NCBI GenBank assembly: GCA_934157035.1 | Contig: CAKPHG010000006.1 | Location: 25,012 to 89,011 of the forward strand | Source of the DNA: an uncultured Clostridia bacterium | Lineage (GTDB): Bacteria > Bacillota > Clostridia > TANB77 > CAG-508 | Length of the DNA stretch: 64,000 nucleotides | Direction: 5' to 3' | Shown here: piece after piece, positions 1 through 8,460 of the stretch | Layout of the letters: each line of letters starts with the position of its first letter | Numbering within the stretch: position 1 is the first letter of the stretch | Notes under the pieces: generated by a model | The model's database searches: none | Seen by the model: the letters and a program-made list of their open reading frames with translations, nothing else | What the model was told of the DNA's origin: nothing | Position numbers and translations under genes: made by a program

Positions 1-106
1 ACTTATTATCTTATCATAAATGTATATTATGATTTATATTTTTGCCATTTTTTCCGTGTTAATTTGGTAACTTTATTGTTGAATATTTTTACTTGAATAA
101 ATTATA

Positions 107-137
107 AATACCTTTGGCCATTCCAAAGGTATTTTTT
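107..137 (+). terminator. Intrinsic terminator of a gene left of the window
   Basis: An 11-bp stem (107-117 with 123-133) around a 5-base loop is followed by a T run on the + strand. That orientation suits a rightward gene outside the window. It may also slow transcripts of the leftward kinase gene, although the T run on that side is weak. Confidence 0.6.
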
Positions 138-188
138 ATATAAGTATTCACTTTTTAGTAAATAAAAGGTTCTATCGTATTCTCTAAA

Positions 189-1067
189 TTATTGAATTTT
201 TCCCTTTATTACTTCTTCAACGAATTCATCATCATTATATAATGTAATTATTTTCGGTAAAATATCTATTGTAAAATGATTATTAGTTACTTTTTCTCCA
301 TCTACATTAAATGTAATTTCTTCTTCAAAATCTATTTCGACGTGATTTGTCCTAAATTTATGTATTTTTCTTTTTCCTTCATGTTTTCCTCTTTTCATTT
401 TTAGTAGAAGCGGTATCATCTTTATTTTAGACATTTTTTCTGCATAATAAATATCTAAAAGTCCATCTGTTAATTCTGCTTTTGGAGCTATATTAAATCC
501 TCCTCCATAATATGCACCATTGCAAATACTTAATATTGTATACTTGGAATCAATGTCTTTTATGCTTGTATGGAGTTTCATTCTTTTATGTTTAAATTTC
601 ACAAATGTATATACAATACTTGCATTGTAAAGTTGACTTGTTGGAATCTTGGTTTCTTTTAGTTTATCTAAATTGTTTGCAACTTCTGCATCTACTCCTG
701 TACATGCTACATTTATAAAATAAGTATCATTTATTTTAGCTAAATCTATTTTAGTTTCTCCCTTTGGTAACATTTTTATTGTTCTGTATGTATCATTTCC
801 AGAGCCTGATGGAATAACTCCTAATTTGTTTTTTGTTCCTACTATACCAGCTAAAGTTCTTGTTATTGTTCCATCTCCGCCAACTACATATATTGCATTT
901 TCTTCATCTTTATATTCTGAAGCTATTTGTGAACCATCTTTTTCTTCTGAAATATATCTTATTTCATATTCTATTTTTCTTTCTTTACATATTTTTTCTA
1001 TGTTTGGTAATATCTTTTTATATTTTCCTCTACCTGCTATAGCATTTATTATAAATATATACTTCAT
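189..1067 (-). CDS. Diacylglycerol kinase-family lipid kinase (DagK/YegS type)
   Basis: A 292-residue protein of the DAGK catalytic superfamily, which uses ATP to phosphorylate diacylglycerol or a related lipid at the inner membrane face. The nucleotide motif GGDGT is at residues 63-67 and GSGND at 88-92, both canonical, and the C-terminal beta-sandwich with its 'FNVDGE' motif is present. Length matches the family (about 290-310). A weak ribosome site (GTAGGA) precedes the ATG. In Gram-positives such enzymes recycle diacylglycerol released during lipoteichoic acid synthesis, but the substrate cannot be read from sequence. It stands alone behind the terminator of the next leftward operon. Confidence 0.9.
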   Translation of the reverse strand: MKYIFIINAIAGRGKYKKILPNIEKICKERKIEYEIRYISEEKDGSQIASEYKDEENAIYVVGGDGTITRTLAGIVGTKNKLGVIPSGSGNDTYRTIKMLPKGETKIDLAKINDTYFINVACTGVDAEVANNLDKLKETKIPTSQLYNASIVYTFVKFKHKRMKLHTSIKDIDSKYTILSICNGAYYGGGFNIAPKAELTDGLLDIYYAEKMSKIKMIPLLLKMKRGKHEGKRKIHKFRTNHVEIDFEEEITFNVDGEKVTNNHFTIDILPKIITLYNDDEFVEEVIKGKIQ

Positions 1068-1118
1068 ATTTTCCTACTTTCTTTTATATTTAAATTAATA
1101 TTATATTACCACACAAAA

Positions 1119-1150
1119 AATGTCAATAAGGAATACTCCTTATTGACATT
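1119..1150 (-). terminator. Terminator of the flippase/aminosugar operon
   Basis: A perfect 14-bp stem (1119-1132 with 1137-1150) with loop ATAC is followed by a T run on the - strand. It closes the leftward operon that starts near 5.6 kb. Confidence 0.75.
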
Positions 1151-1170
1151 AACATTTTTTAATTTTTTGT

Positions 1171-1206
1171 AAAGAACAAAAGTGAGTAAGTCCCCAAATG
1201 TCCTTT
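1171..1206. repeat. GTCCC-type palindromic element F
   Basis: The 36-bp block has imperfect end arms AAAGAACA (1171-1178) and TGTCCTTT (1199-1206) around a core with GTCCCC. It resembles the block at 30651-30684 closely, and its right end touches the stop codon of the gene at 1207. See the repeat-family findings. Confidence 0.55.
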
Positions 1207-1545
1207 TTAAATATAAAATACTAATATTCCTAAAAGTATTAGTGAATTACCTATTATTTTTTTCTTTGTTATTTTTTCTTTTAGGAAAATTCTACTTAAA
1301 AACATTATAAATATGTACCCTAAAGATTCAATTATTGGACCATTTTTATAATCCAGACCTTTAAATGCAAATATTGTAAGTATTGTAGATATAAACATCA
1401 TTCCATATCCTACAATTACCCTTACATTTAAATATTCTCTAATAATTGAACTATATTCTTTTGATGCACTCTTTTTTAATATTATTTGTGAGCATGATGC
1501 TATTAAAACAGAGGCTATTAATAAAAACACATAACTATTCATCAC
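1207..1545 (-). CDS. Small DMT/SMR-like membrane protein (EamA half; ArnE/ArnF-like)
   Basis: A 112-residue protein with four predicted membrane helices and the drug/metabolite transporter half-domain pattern: a helix ending FLKEKIT, then a Gly-rich final helix. Its size matches small multidrug resistance proteins and the ArnE/ArnF flippase subunits, which work as pairs. It overlaps the next upstream gene (another half-size protein) by 11 bases, so the two are probably co-translated subunits. Next to aminosugar genes, flipping a polyprenyl-phosphate-linked sugar is the most attractive role. That is inference; plain SMR efflux cannot be excluded. Confidence 0.7.
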   Translation of the reverse strand: MMNSYVFLLIASVLIASCSQIILKKSASKEYSSIIREYLNVRVIVGYGMMFISTILTIFAFKGLDYKNGPIIESLGYIFIMFLSRIFLKEKITKKKIIGNSLILLGILVFYI

Positions 1546-1966
1546 TATTCACTATAATTGTACCTATTATTACAATTATTACTCCTATTACATTTTTTAA
1601 GGTAATTTGTTCTCCAAAAAATACTATTGCCCATACTATTGACCATAAAAGAGACATTGCTCTATTAGCATACGCAACTGATATTTCAAATTTCTTTATT
1701 ATTTGTTGCCAAAGTATTGCATAAACACCTAATATAAATATTTCTAGACCATAAAACAATATAAATTTTAGGCTTAAGAATTCTTCATTTGATGCAAATT
1801 TTGCTGTTACTGTTGACAATGTATAAATAAGAATTATTACTTGGAGTATTATAATGTTTTTAATAAAACTTTTTTTATCTTTTTTAGTAGTACTTTTATC
1901 TTTTAATTCTAAACTTCTTTGTTCTTCTATATTTTCAAAATTTCCATTACTATTAATATTGTTCAT
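1535..1966 (-). CDS. Second DMT/SMR-like membrane subunit with cytoplasmic N-terminus
   Basis: A 143-residue protein. Residues 1-33 are charged (Glu/Lys/Asp-rich) and probably cytoplasmic; four hydrophobic helices follow, ending in the family pattern 'FFGEQITLKNVIG' and a Gly/Ile-rich helix. It overlaps the ATP-grasp gene upstream by 14 bases and the other half-transporter downstream by 11, indicating translational coupling. The pair fits a heterodimeric flippase in the style of ArnE/ArnF. The long soluble N-terminus is unusual for SMR proteins and might contact the ATP-grasp enzyme or the GT2. Confidence 0.65.
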   Translation of the reverse strand: MNNINSNGNFENIEEQRSLELKDKSTTKKDKKSFIKNIIILQVIILIYTLSTVTAKFASNEEFLSLKFILFYGLEIFILGVYAILWQQIIKKFEISVAYANRAMSLLWSIVWAIVFFGEQITLKNVIGVIIVIIGTIIVNSDE

Positions 1967-3107
1967 CTTCGTTCAATAACCACCTAATCTTTTCTTTATT
2001 TTCACATGCAAGTATATAAAATCCAAATCTTGAAGAACTATCTACAACTTTGTGTAAAGAAATATCTTCTATTTTGCTTACAAAATAGATTAATTCTGGT
2101 GCTTCTTTTTTTACTCTTTCAAAGTTTTCTAAGTCTTTTTTGTTAAATATGAATCTTATAACTGCAATTTTAGGCTCTGTTACCTTTTCAAATGAAGGCT
2201 TATTTCCCATTGCCACATCTATAACCATTTTTATAAAATCATATCCTGTAGAAATTTGTACTAAATCTGAACCTATGCAATCTCCGCCCATTCTAGCACC
2301 TATTTCTATTATTCTAACATCTCCATTAGGTGTAATTTTAAATTCTGAATGTGTTGCACTATTAGTTATTTGTAATGCAGTTAATGCTTTAGTAAGTTCA
2401 TTGTATATTTTTTCTTCCATGTCTTTAGAAAGTCCTGCTGGCTCAATATGACCTGTTTCTATAAAATGAGGTGCTCCAGTAGTTGCTTTTCTTGTAATTG
2501 TTAGAAATTTATGTTCTCCATTATATGTTATTCCTTCTGCACTAAATTCATTTCCTTCAATATATTCTTCTACTATTGCTTTTTTCTCAAATGAATTTTC
2601 TATAGCTTTTGAAATTGCTTCTTCTAACTCTTCTTTTTTATATATTTTTGTAATAGCTCTACTTCCTGATCTATCTGTAGGTTTTACAATTAGTGGATAT
2701 TCCATATCACTTAATTTCTCTATATCTTCTGGAGAAGATACTATTTCAAATCCAGGAGTTGCTACTCCCGCTTCTTTAAAAGCTTTTCTCATTTCATATT
2801 TATTTGTAGACTTTTTTGTGCATTCTAAAGAATTTCCTGGCAATCCTAATTTTTCAGCTACATAATTAACTGTTAATGTTGCTAAATCTGATGCTATTGT
2901 TGCAATTGCATCTATTCCTATTTCTTTACACTTTTCTAAAATTTCATCTTTTTCTACTATACTTATTGGATAAAAATAATCTGCGGTTTTTTCTCCAATA
3001 GATCCGTCTTGCCATGCAAATACATGTGTTTCATATCCTAAACTTTTCGCTTTTAATATTAATGGATTTTGAAAATCATTTGCTCCAATAATTGCTATTT
3101 TCTTCAT
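1953..3107 (-). CDS. ATP-grasp domain ligase
   Basis: A 384-residue cytosolic ATP-grasp enzyme of the carbamoyl-phosphate-synthase-like subgroup. The N-terminal pre-ATP-grasp Rossmann fold begins with 'IAIIGANDFQNPLI'. The central grasp fold has 'YPLIVKPTDRSGSRAI' and 'EEYIEGNEFSAEG', and the metal-binding end is 'RIIEIGARMGGDCIG'. Such enzymes join a carboxylate to an amine via an acyl-phosphate. Between a sugar aminotransferase and flippase-like genes, a plausible substrate is the 4-amino group of a nucleotide sugar or another cell-wall amine (inference). It lies 32 bases downstream of the aminotransferase gene. Confidence 0.8.
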   Translation of the reverse strand: MKKIAIIGANDFQNPLILKAKSLGYETHVFAWQDGSIGEKTADYFYPISIVEKDEILEKCKEIGIDAIATIASDLATLTVNYVAEKLGLPGNSLECTKKSTNKYEMRKAFKEAGVATPGFEIVSSPEDIEKLSDMEYPLIVKPTDRSGSRAITKIYKKEELEEAISKAIENSFEKKAIVEEYIEGNEFSAEGITYNGEHKFLTITRKATTGAPHFIETGHIEPAGLSKDMEEKIYNELTKALTALQITNSATHSEFKITPNGDVRIIEIGARMGGDCIGSDLVQISTGYDFIKMVIDVAMGNKPSFEKVTEPKIAVIRFIFNKKDLENFERVKKEAPELIYFVSKIEDISLHKVVDSSSRFGFYILACENKEKIRWLLNEDEQY

Positions 3108-3139
3108 ATTAAAATTCCTCTTTTTTATAATTTTAAATT

Positions 3140-4279
3140 TTATTTAGCTTCTTTTAAATAGAAATCCTTTACAGCTTTTACTACTTTTTCTGCATCTACT
3201 TGTTTTAAATTGTAATACATTGGTAATCTTAATAGTCTGTCACTTTCTTTTGTTGTATATTTATCTTCACCATTAAATCTACCGTACTTAATGCCTGCAG
3301 GTGCAGTATGAAGTGGTACATAATGAAATACTGCTTGTATATCCATAGCCTTTAAATATTTAATTAGTGCTGTTCTCTCTGCTAGGTCTTTAGTTTTTAT
3401 ATAATACATGTGTGCATTATGTTCACATTCTTTTGGAACATATTGCCTTTCTATGTAACCTTTATCTTCTAATATTTTTAAACTTTCATTGTAATAATTC
3501 CATGTTGCAAGTCTATTATTGTTTATTTTATCTGCTTGTTCTAATTCTGCCCATAAATATGCAGCATTTATATCACTTGGTAAATATGATGAACCACATT
3601 CTACCCATGTATATTTATCTACCTGTCCTCTAAAGAACTTACTTCTATTAGTTCCCTTTTCTCTTATAATTTCAGCCATCTCTGTATATCTATCATCTCT
3701 AAATACAACTGCTCCACCTTCACCAGAGCTATAATTTTTTGTTTCATGGAAAGAATAACATCCTATATCTCCAATGGTTCCCAAATATTTATCTTTGTAT
3801 TTTGCCATAACGCCTTGTGCAGCATCTTCAATTACTAGCAAATTGTACTTTTTAGCAATTTCTAGTATTTTGTCCATTTCACAAGCTACACCTGCATAAT
3901 GAACAGGGACTATCGCTTTTGTTTTCTTTGTAATAGCATCTTCTATTAAATTTTCGTCTATGTTCATTGTATCTGGTCTAATGTCAACAAATACTATTTT
4001 AGCTCCTCTTAAAACAAATGCATTTGCAGTAGAAACAAAAGTAAATGCTGGCATAATAACTTCATCACCAGGCTTTATATCTGCTAAAAGTGCAGTCATT
4101 TCTAAAGCACTAGAACATGAGGTTGTAAGGAGTATTTCTTTTGCATTAAATTTATTTTCCATCCATTTACTACATTTTTTTGTAAACTCACCATCTCCAC
4201 ATATTTTGTGATTTTTAATTGCTTGTTTTACATACTTATTTTCAGTTCCAACAACTGGAGGTACATTAAATCCTATCAT
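3140..4279 (-). CDS. wecE: dTDP-4-amino-4,6-dideoxygalactose transaminase (RffA/WecE type)
   Basis: A 379-residue PLP enzyme of the DegT/DnrJ/EryC1 sugar aminotransferase family. The motif 'SFHETKNYSSGEGGA' holds the Schiff-base lysine (about residue 181) and is typical of RffA/WecE; 'VIEDAAQ' supplies the PLP-ring aspartate. It should turn a dTDP-4-keto-6-deoxyhexose into the 4-amino sugar using glutamate. The ATG at 4279 is preferred over the upstream TTG in the same frame because an AAAGGAAG site sits nine bases before it. No dTDP-glucose synthesis genes lie in the window, so the precursor must come from elsewhere. Confidence 0.88.
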   Translation of the reverse strand: MIGFNVPPVVGTENKYVKQAIKNHKICGDGEFTKKCSKWMENKFNAKEILLTTSCSSALEMTALLADIKPGDEVIMPAFTFVSTANAFVLRGAKIVFVDIRPDTMNIDENLIEDAITKKTKAIVPVHYAGVACEMDKILEIAKKYNLLVIEDAAQGVMAKYKDKYLGTIGDIGCYSFHETKNYSSGEGGAVVFRDDRYTEMAEIIREKGTNRSKFFRGQVDKYTWVECGSSYLPSDINAAYLWAELEQADKINNNRLATWNYYNESLKILEDKGYIERQYVPKECEHNAHMYYIKTKDLAERTALIKYLKAMDIQAVFHYVPLHTAPAGIKYGRFNGEDKYTTKESDRLLRLPMYYNLKQVDAEKVVKAVKDFYLKEAK

Positions 4280-4297
4280 TTTATTCAACTTCCTTTT

Positions 4298-5641
4298 TTA
4301 ATATATTATCATCATTTTTCTTAAGCATAATAATGGCAATAATATTCCTACAAATATTATTGTATATTGTACTATCTTCTTTATTTTTTCATTTTTTATA
4401 AATTTTTCTATAATATTTTCTAATCCTGATACAACAAAATACATAAATGGCATTACTATTGGCATTATATATCTTCCTTGTGGTTGAAAATCACTACAAT
4501 ATGAATAATATATACTTAAAATAATTGGTATTATAATATTTATTCCAAATATTATTTCTAATAATCCTTTGTTTTTATTCTCCTTCATATCTTTTATATG
4601 TTTAAATTTATAAAAGTTTGCTATATATCCCAATATTCCAACAGTAAAAATTGTTAAATATAACATATAAAACTTTGTTCCCATTTGAAATCTCATAGGT
4701 CCAAACATAGCTATAAAACTTTTTACTGTACTTCTTATCCATTGTCTATTTACTAGCATATATTTCAAACTTCTATTAGAATTCTGATCAGTATCACGAT
4801 TTGAAGGTTTTAATTCTTCGATTGCATACTTTTGGGCATACTCTTCTGTAGTCCTTAAGCCTAAAAAATCACCATTATATATAATAGCGCTTCTTATAAA
4901 CCACCAGCCACATAATAAGAATGTTATTCCAACTATTAAAAAACCCTTTTTAAACATGTTTTTAATATCAATCTTATTATTTTCTGTTTTATTTATAAAA
5001 TATGATGCTATAAATAAGATTGCACTTGTTAATATATATCCATAAGCATTATAATATGATAATGCACAAAGTGCTAAACCTATTGAAAGTATAATGCAAC
5101 TTCTAATATTCCATTTTTTTTCTAATCCAATTATCCAACTATATATAATAATTGATATTGAAAACAATGCTAATGAATCATTATTTATGTATGATCCTAA
5201 AAATATTAACTGTGGAAGCATACATGAAAGTATTATAAAAGACCATTTATAATATATATTCTTAAACAGTTTTTCTGCAATTTTAATATTAACCATGCAC
5301 ATTAATGTGTAACATATTACGCTCACTAATCTTCCTGCAATGTAAATTATATGAATATCTTGCGTAAATACTTTTGCTATTTTTATAAAAATTCCAGCAA
5401 AAATATAAGATAATATCGGAGTAAAACCATACGATATTCCCCACATAGGCTGCCTTACCTCCGGGTCTCCACCATGAGGAAGACTTCCATGTTTTGCAAT
5501 ATATTTACATATATCCATCTTCATTGCTTCATCTGGTCCATCATTATTTGGTTGTATGATTGCCCAAGTCAATGCTAATACAAATGCAAGTATAATAAAT
5601 GCAATTTTAAAATACTTTTCTTTAATTTTAATTTTTTTCAT
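4298..5641 (-). CDS. Polytopic DUF2142/GT-C-like membrane protein
   Basis: A 447-residue protein with about eleven predicted membrane helices. After helix 1 it carries 'NNDGPDEAMKMD', the acidic first-loop motif of DUF2142 and GT-C glycosyltransferases that use polyprenyl-phosphate sugars. A large loop around residues 260-310 separates two helix bundles. It is the first gene of the leftward operon, 18 bases ahead of wecE, with AAAGGGG five bases before the ATG. The likely role is outer-leaflet transfer of the sugar that the neighbouring genes make and flip. DUF2142 assignment is by motif and topology only. Confidence 0.65.
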   Translation of the reverse strand: MKKIKIKEKYFKIAFIILAFVLALTWAIIQPNNDGPDEAMKMDICKYIAKHGSLPHGGDPEVRQPMWGISYGFTPILSYIFAGIFIKIAKVFTQDIHIIYIAGRLVSVICYTLMCMVNIKIAEKLFKNIYYKWSFIILSCMLPQLIFLGSYINNDSLALFSISIIIYSWIIGLEKKWNIRSCIILSIGLALCALSYYNAYGYILTSAILFIASYFINKTENNKIDIKNMFKKGFLIVGITFLLCGWWFIRSAIIYNGDFLGLRTTEEYAQKYAIEELKPSNRDTDQNSNRSLKYMLVNRQWIRSTVKSFIAMFGPMRFQMGTKFYMLYLTIFTVGILGYIANFYKFKHIKDMKENKNKGLLEIIFGINIIIPIILSIYYSYCSDFQPQGRYIMPIVMPFMYFVVSGLENIIEKFIKNEKIKKIVQYTIIFVGILLPLLCLRKMMIIY

Positions 5642-5730
5642 TTTTTCCCCTTTTATTATTTCGTCTCTTTTATATAAGTAACAAGATTATATACTTGCTA
5701 ATTTTGAAAGTCAACTAATTTTTAGTAAGC

Positions 5731-5761
5731 TTGTTTACTTTTTTTTATTTTGTGCTATAAT
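5731..5761 (+). promoter_or_regulatory. SigA-type promoter of the GT2 gene
   Basis: TTGTTT (5731-5736) and an extended -10 TGCTATAAT (-10 hexamer 5756-5761) are separated by 19 bases, 46 bases before the start codon of the GT2 gene. Confidence 0.55.
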
Positions 5762-5806
5762 AATTAATTATAATACTTATTTTTGTGTTATAAAGGGGAT
5801 TTTAAA

Positions 5807-6757
5807 ATGAAAAAATTATCAATAATAGTACCTGTGTACTACAATTCAGAAAGCTTATTACCACTATATAATGATTTAAGAGAAAAAGTACTAAATAAAC
5901 TTTCAATTGACTATGAATTAATCTTTGTAGATGATGGCTCAAAAGATAATTCTTATAAAATAATGCAAGAAATTGCAAAATTAGATGATAAAATTGTTAC
6001 AATAAGGCTATCTAGGAACTTTGGTGAACATGCCGCTATCCTTGCAGGACTTTCTAAATGTACTGGTGATATGGCTGTTAGAAAAGCTGCAGATTTACAA
6101 GAACCTTCTGAACTTATTATAGACATGCTTACTAAGTACTACGAAGGAAATGATGTTGTTATTGCAACAAGAGCAGATAGAGAAGAATCTTTTATGCAAA
6201 CTTTTTTAGCTAATACTTATGCAAACATAATGAGAAAAATTGCTTTATCTAATTATCCAAAGGGTGGATTCGATAGTTTCTTAATAGATAGAAAAGTTAT
6301 TAATGTTTTAGTTAATATGGCTGAAAAAAATACATCTTTAATGAGTCAAATCTTATGGAGTGGCTTTAAAACAGCAAGTGTTCCATATACTAGATTAAAA
6401 AGAGAAGCAGGTAAATCTAGATGGACTTTTTCTAAAAAAGTAAAATTAGTAATAGATTCTATTTTAAGTTTCTCTTATTTTCCTATTAGATTTATTTCTG
6501 GTTTAGGAATTCTTACATTTGTTGCAGCATTTATTTTACTTATAGTTACACTAATAAGAAAAATTGCTGGTTCTATAGATGTAGAAGGCTATTCATCATT
6601 ACTTATTATAATGCTTATGGGATTTGGTATTATAATGCTTTCTATGGGTGTTTTAGGAGAATATATGTGGAGAATGTTTGACGCAGCAAGAAATAGACCA
6701 CCATTTATTATAGATGTATATAATTCTCAAAATAAAGAAAATGAACAAAATAAATAA
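5807..6757 (+). CDS. Polyprenyl-phosphate glycosyltransferase, GT2 (DPM1/ArnC/GtrB type)
   Basis: A 316-residue GT-A enzyme ending in two membrane helices, the architecture of ArnC, GtrB and dolichol-phosphate mannosyltransferases. It shows 'IVPVYYN' at the N-terminus, the nucleotide-binding 'VDDGSKD', 'AADLQEP' at the metal site and 'GGFDSFLIDRK'. It should load a sugar from a nucleotide donor onto undecaprenyl phosphate at the inner membrane face. The start at 5807 is chosen over an in-frame ATG at 5783 because AAAGGGGA (5792-5799) is well spaced and the conserved fold begins there. It is divergent from the wecE cluster, which supplies a plausible donor and flippase. Confidence 0.88.
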   Translation: MKKLSIIVPVYYNSESLLPLYNDLREKVLNKLSIDYELIFVDDGSKDNSYKIMQEIAKLDDKIVTIRLSRNFGEHAAILAGLSKCTGDMAVRKAADLQEPSELIIDMLTKYYEGNDVVIATRADREESFMQTFLANTYANIMRKIALSNYPKGGFDSFLIDRKVINVLVNMAEKNTSLMSQILWSGFKTASVPYTRLKREAGKSRWTFSKKVKLVIDSILSFSYFPIRFISGLGILTFVAAFILLIVTLIRKIAGSIDVEGYSSLLIIMLMGFGIIMLSMGVLGEYMWRMFDAARNRPPFIIDVYNSQNKENEQNK

Positions 6758-6826
6758 AATTACTGGACTTTTTTATTTATTTTGTATATTATTATTTCAT
6801 ACTAAGATTTTTAGGAGGTTTTACTT

Positions 6827-7154
6827 ATGAGAAAAAGTATAAAAATAATTTCAGTATTATTATTTTTGTTAGTAATAGTTTCATCAATATCTTTAGCTAC
6901 AGATATAAATATGAATTTATCTTCACAAACTAATAATCAAAATTCTAATACTATGACAAACCAAACTGGAAATGTTTTAAATAATTCATTAAACAGTTCT
7001 ACTAGTATTGAGAGTTCTTCAGCAACAGTTACTTCTACTACTTCTAGTCAAAACGATTCTTTAGGAGTTACAAACATCGTTAATATAATCTTAATAGCTG
7101 TTCGGAATTGTTTTAATACTACTTGCTATCGCAATATTAATTCGCTTACATTAA
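6827..7154 (+). pseudogene. Small exported Ser/Thr/Asn-rich protein with C-terminal helix, interrupted by a +1 frameshift
   Basis: Begins with a signal peptide (MRKSIKIISVLLFLLVIVSS, cleavage near 'LAT'), then a Ser/Thr/Asn/Gln-rich linker and the start of a hydrophobic helix. In the starting frame the helix breaks at codon 93, a CGG at 7103-7105. Skipping the single C at 7103 restores 'VGIVLILLAIAILIRLH' and a stop at 7152-7154, giving a 108-residue protein. A strong terminator begins 9 bases after this restored stop, whereas the unshifted frame runs through it to 7225. The longer frame is therefore not the native end. Function unknown; layout matches the next gene (signal peptide, polar linker, C-terminal helix). 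Confidence 0.7.
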
Positions 7155-7162
7155 ATTTTTAT

Positions 7163-7196
7163 AAAAGATATATAATTTATATATCTTTTATTTTTT
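7163..7196 (+). terminator. Terminator of the frameshifted exported-protein gene
   Basis: A 12-bp stem (7163-7174 with 7178-7189), loop ATT, followed by a T run. Its position right after the frame-restored stop at 7154 supports the frameshift interpretation. Confidence 0.8.
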
Positions 7197-7349
7197 GCTT
7201 ATTTTACTTTTATTTTTTTGGTTAATAATATTAGTATATTTTATTTTAAAAAAACAATACTAATATTGAATTTAAATTTTTAAAATTTAAATATGTTAAT
7301 AAATTTAAGAGTACTTAATTAACGTACTTAACAAAAAAGGAGGTATAAT

Positions 7350-7784
7350 ATGAGTAAAAAAATATTAATTGCTATCTTCTCCATTTTTGCCATGTCTGCC
7401 ATTTTTATTTCTGCGTCTTTTGCAACAAATAATATGAAAGACGCTGCTAATGGTGTTAGAAATTTTGTAGGCGGTGCAGAAAATGTTGTTGAAGATGCTG
7501 TAGGTGGAATTGCAACTGGTATTAAAGACGGAGTTACAGATGTAAAAGATGCTACTAAAAATACTACTAGTGCAATGACTTCAAATGGTTCAAATAATAA
7601 TTCTAATTATACAGCTACAAGAACATCTTCTAATACAACATCTAATACTTTTCTAGGAATGACACCTCTTGCTTTAGCATGGTTTACAATGGCTGTTCTA
7701 GGAATTATTACTGTTTCTCTTGTTTGGTATTATGGAAAACAACATGATCCAAAATACAATCGTAATGATGATAATAATTATTAA
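7350..7784 (+). CDS. Small exported protein with amphipathic repeats and C-terminal membrane anchor
   Basis: A 144-residue protein with a signal peptide (residues 1-25, ending 'ASFAT'). Residues 28-70 hold repeating amphipathic segments of the 'GIKDGVTDVKDATKN' kind, as in YtxH/LEA-like proteins. An Asn/Ser/Thr-rich linker and one membrane helix near residues 108-127 follow, with a short charged tail. A perfect AGGAGG site lies six bases before the ATG. Length and layout parallel the preceding gene, suggesting related surface proteins. No enzymatic motif is visible and the function is unknown. Confidence 0.7.
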   Translation: MSKKILIAIFSIFAMSAIFISASFATNNMKDAANGVRNFVGGAENVVEDAVGGIATGIKDGVTDVKDATKNTTSAMTSNGSNNNSNYTATRTSSNTTSNTFLGMTPLALAWFTMAVLGIITVSLVWYYGKQHDPKYNRNDDNNY

Positions 7785-7789
7785 TATTT

Positions 7790-7823
7790 AAAGGAAATAA
7801 CTTTTATGCTATTTCCTTTTTTT
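7790..7823 (+). terminator. Terminator after the 144-residue exported protein
   Basis: A 10-bp stem (7790-7799 with 7810-7819) with a 10-base loop is followed by a long T run just after the stop codon. Confidence 0.7.
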
Positions 7824-7832
7824 ATTTTTTTG

Positions 7833-7841
7833 TGTTATAAT
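7833..7841 (+). promoter_or_regulatory. Extended -10 of the smpB promoter
   Basis: TGTTATAAT (TG at 7833, hexamer 7836-7841) sits 29 bases before the smpB start. No convincing -35 is seen, as is common for extended -10 promoters. Confidence 0.45.
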
Positions 7842-7869
7842 ATAAAAAAAATTTAAAGAGGTTACATAT

Positions 7870-8322
7870 ATGTCAAAATTAATTGCAAAAAATCCTGTTG
7901 CTAGACATGATTATTCGATTATAAATACAATAGAAACTGGTATCGTCTTAACAGGTACAGAAATAAAATCAATTAGAAGCGGAAGAGTCAATTTAAAAGA
8001 TAGCTACGCTTCAATAGACAATGGTGAAGTTTTTATTCATTCAATGCATATTAGTCCTTATGAACATGGAAATATTTTTAATAAAGACCCTATGCGTGAT
8101 AGAAAACTATTACTAAATAAACAAGAAATAAGAAAATTAATAGGTGTAATAAAACAAAAAGGTTATACTTTAATTCCAATTAGTCTATATTTTAAAGGTT
8201 CATTTGTTAAATTAGAACTTGGTATTGGAAAAGGAAAAAAATTATATGATAAGCGTGAAGATATTGCAAAAAAAGATGCTGAAAGAAGAATTAAACAACA
8301 TTTATCTGAAAAGTATTCTTAA
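7870..8322 (+). CDS. smpB: SsrA-binding protein SmpB
   Basis: A 150-residue protein with the full SmpB pattern: 'NPVARHDYSI' at the start, 'TGIVLTGTEIKSIRSGRVNLKDSYA' region at residues 23-47 (OB-fold tmRNA contact), 'EHGN', 'RDRKLLLNKQEI', and the basic tail 'GKGKKLYDKREDIAKKDAER' that enters the decoding centre. With tmRNA it rescues stalled ribosomes. AAAGAGG precedes the ATG. The tmRNA gene, often nearby, was not found in the window. Confidence 0.97.
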   Translation: MSKLIAKNPVARHDYSIINTIETGIVLTGTEIKSIRSGRVNLKDSYASIDNGEVFIHSMHISPYEHGNIFNKDPMRDRKLLLNKQEIRKLIGVIKQKGYTLIPISLYFKGSFVKLELGIGKGKKLYDKREDIAKKDAERRIKQHLSEKYS

Positions 8323-8403
8323 ACTTTAACGAATGAATTAAAAACTTAATTTTTTCCAGATATGTAAACAAAAGATATTTAAATAAACAATATAAATCAT
8401 CAA

Positions 8404-8442
8404 AAAAGTGGATAATATCAAAATTATCCACTTTTATTTTTT
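8404..8442. terminator. Bidirectional terminator between smpB and fba
   Basis: A perfect 13-bp stem (8404-8416 with 8423-8435) has a T run on the + strand and an A run (T run on the other strand) at its left side, so it can end both convergent genes. Confidence 0.8.
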
Positions 8443-8443
8443 A

Positions 8444-8460
8444 AGTCCGTCCCCTAATAT
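8444..8460. repeat. GTCCC-type half element H
   Basis: A short block AAGTCCGTCCCCTAATA touches the stop codon of the aldolase gene. It shares the GTCCC core with the other repeat copies but has no visible inverted partner. Confidence 0.3.

Noticed and set aside
7155..7225. C-terminal extension of the 132-residue frame of the exported-protein gene
   Set aside because: It crosses a strong terminator; the frame-corrected stop at 7154 fits better.
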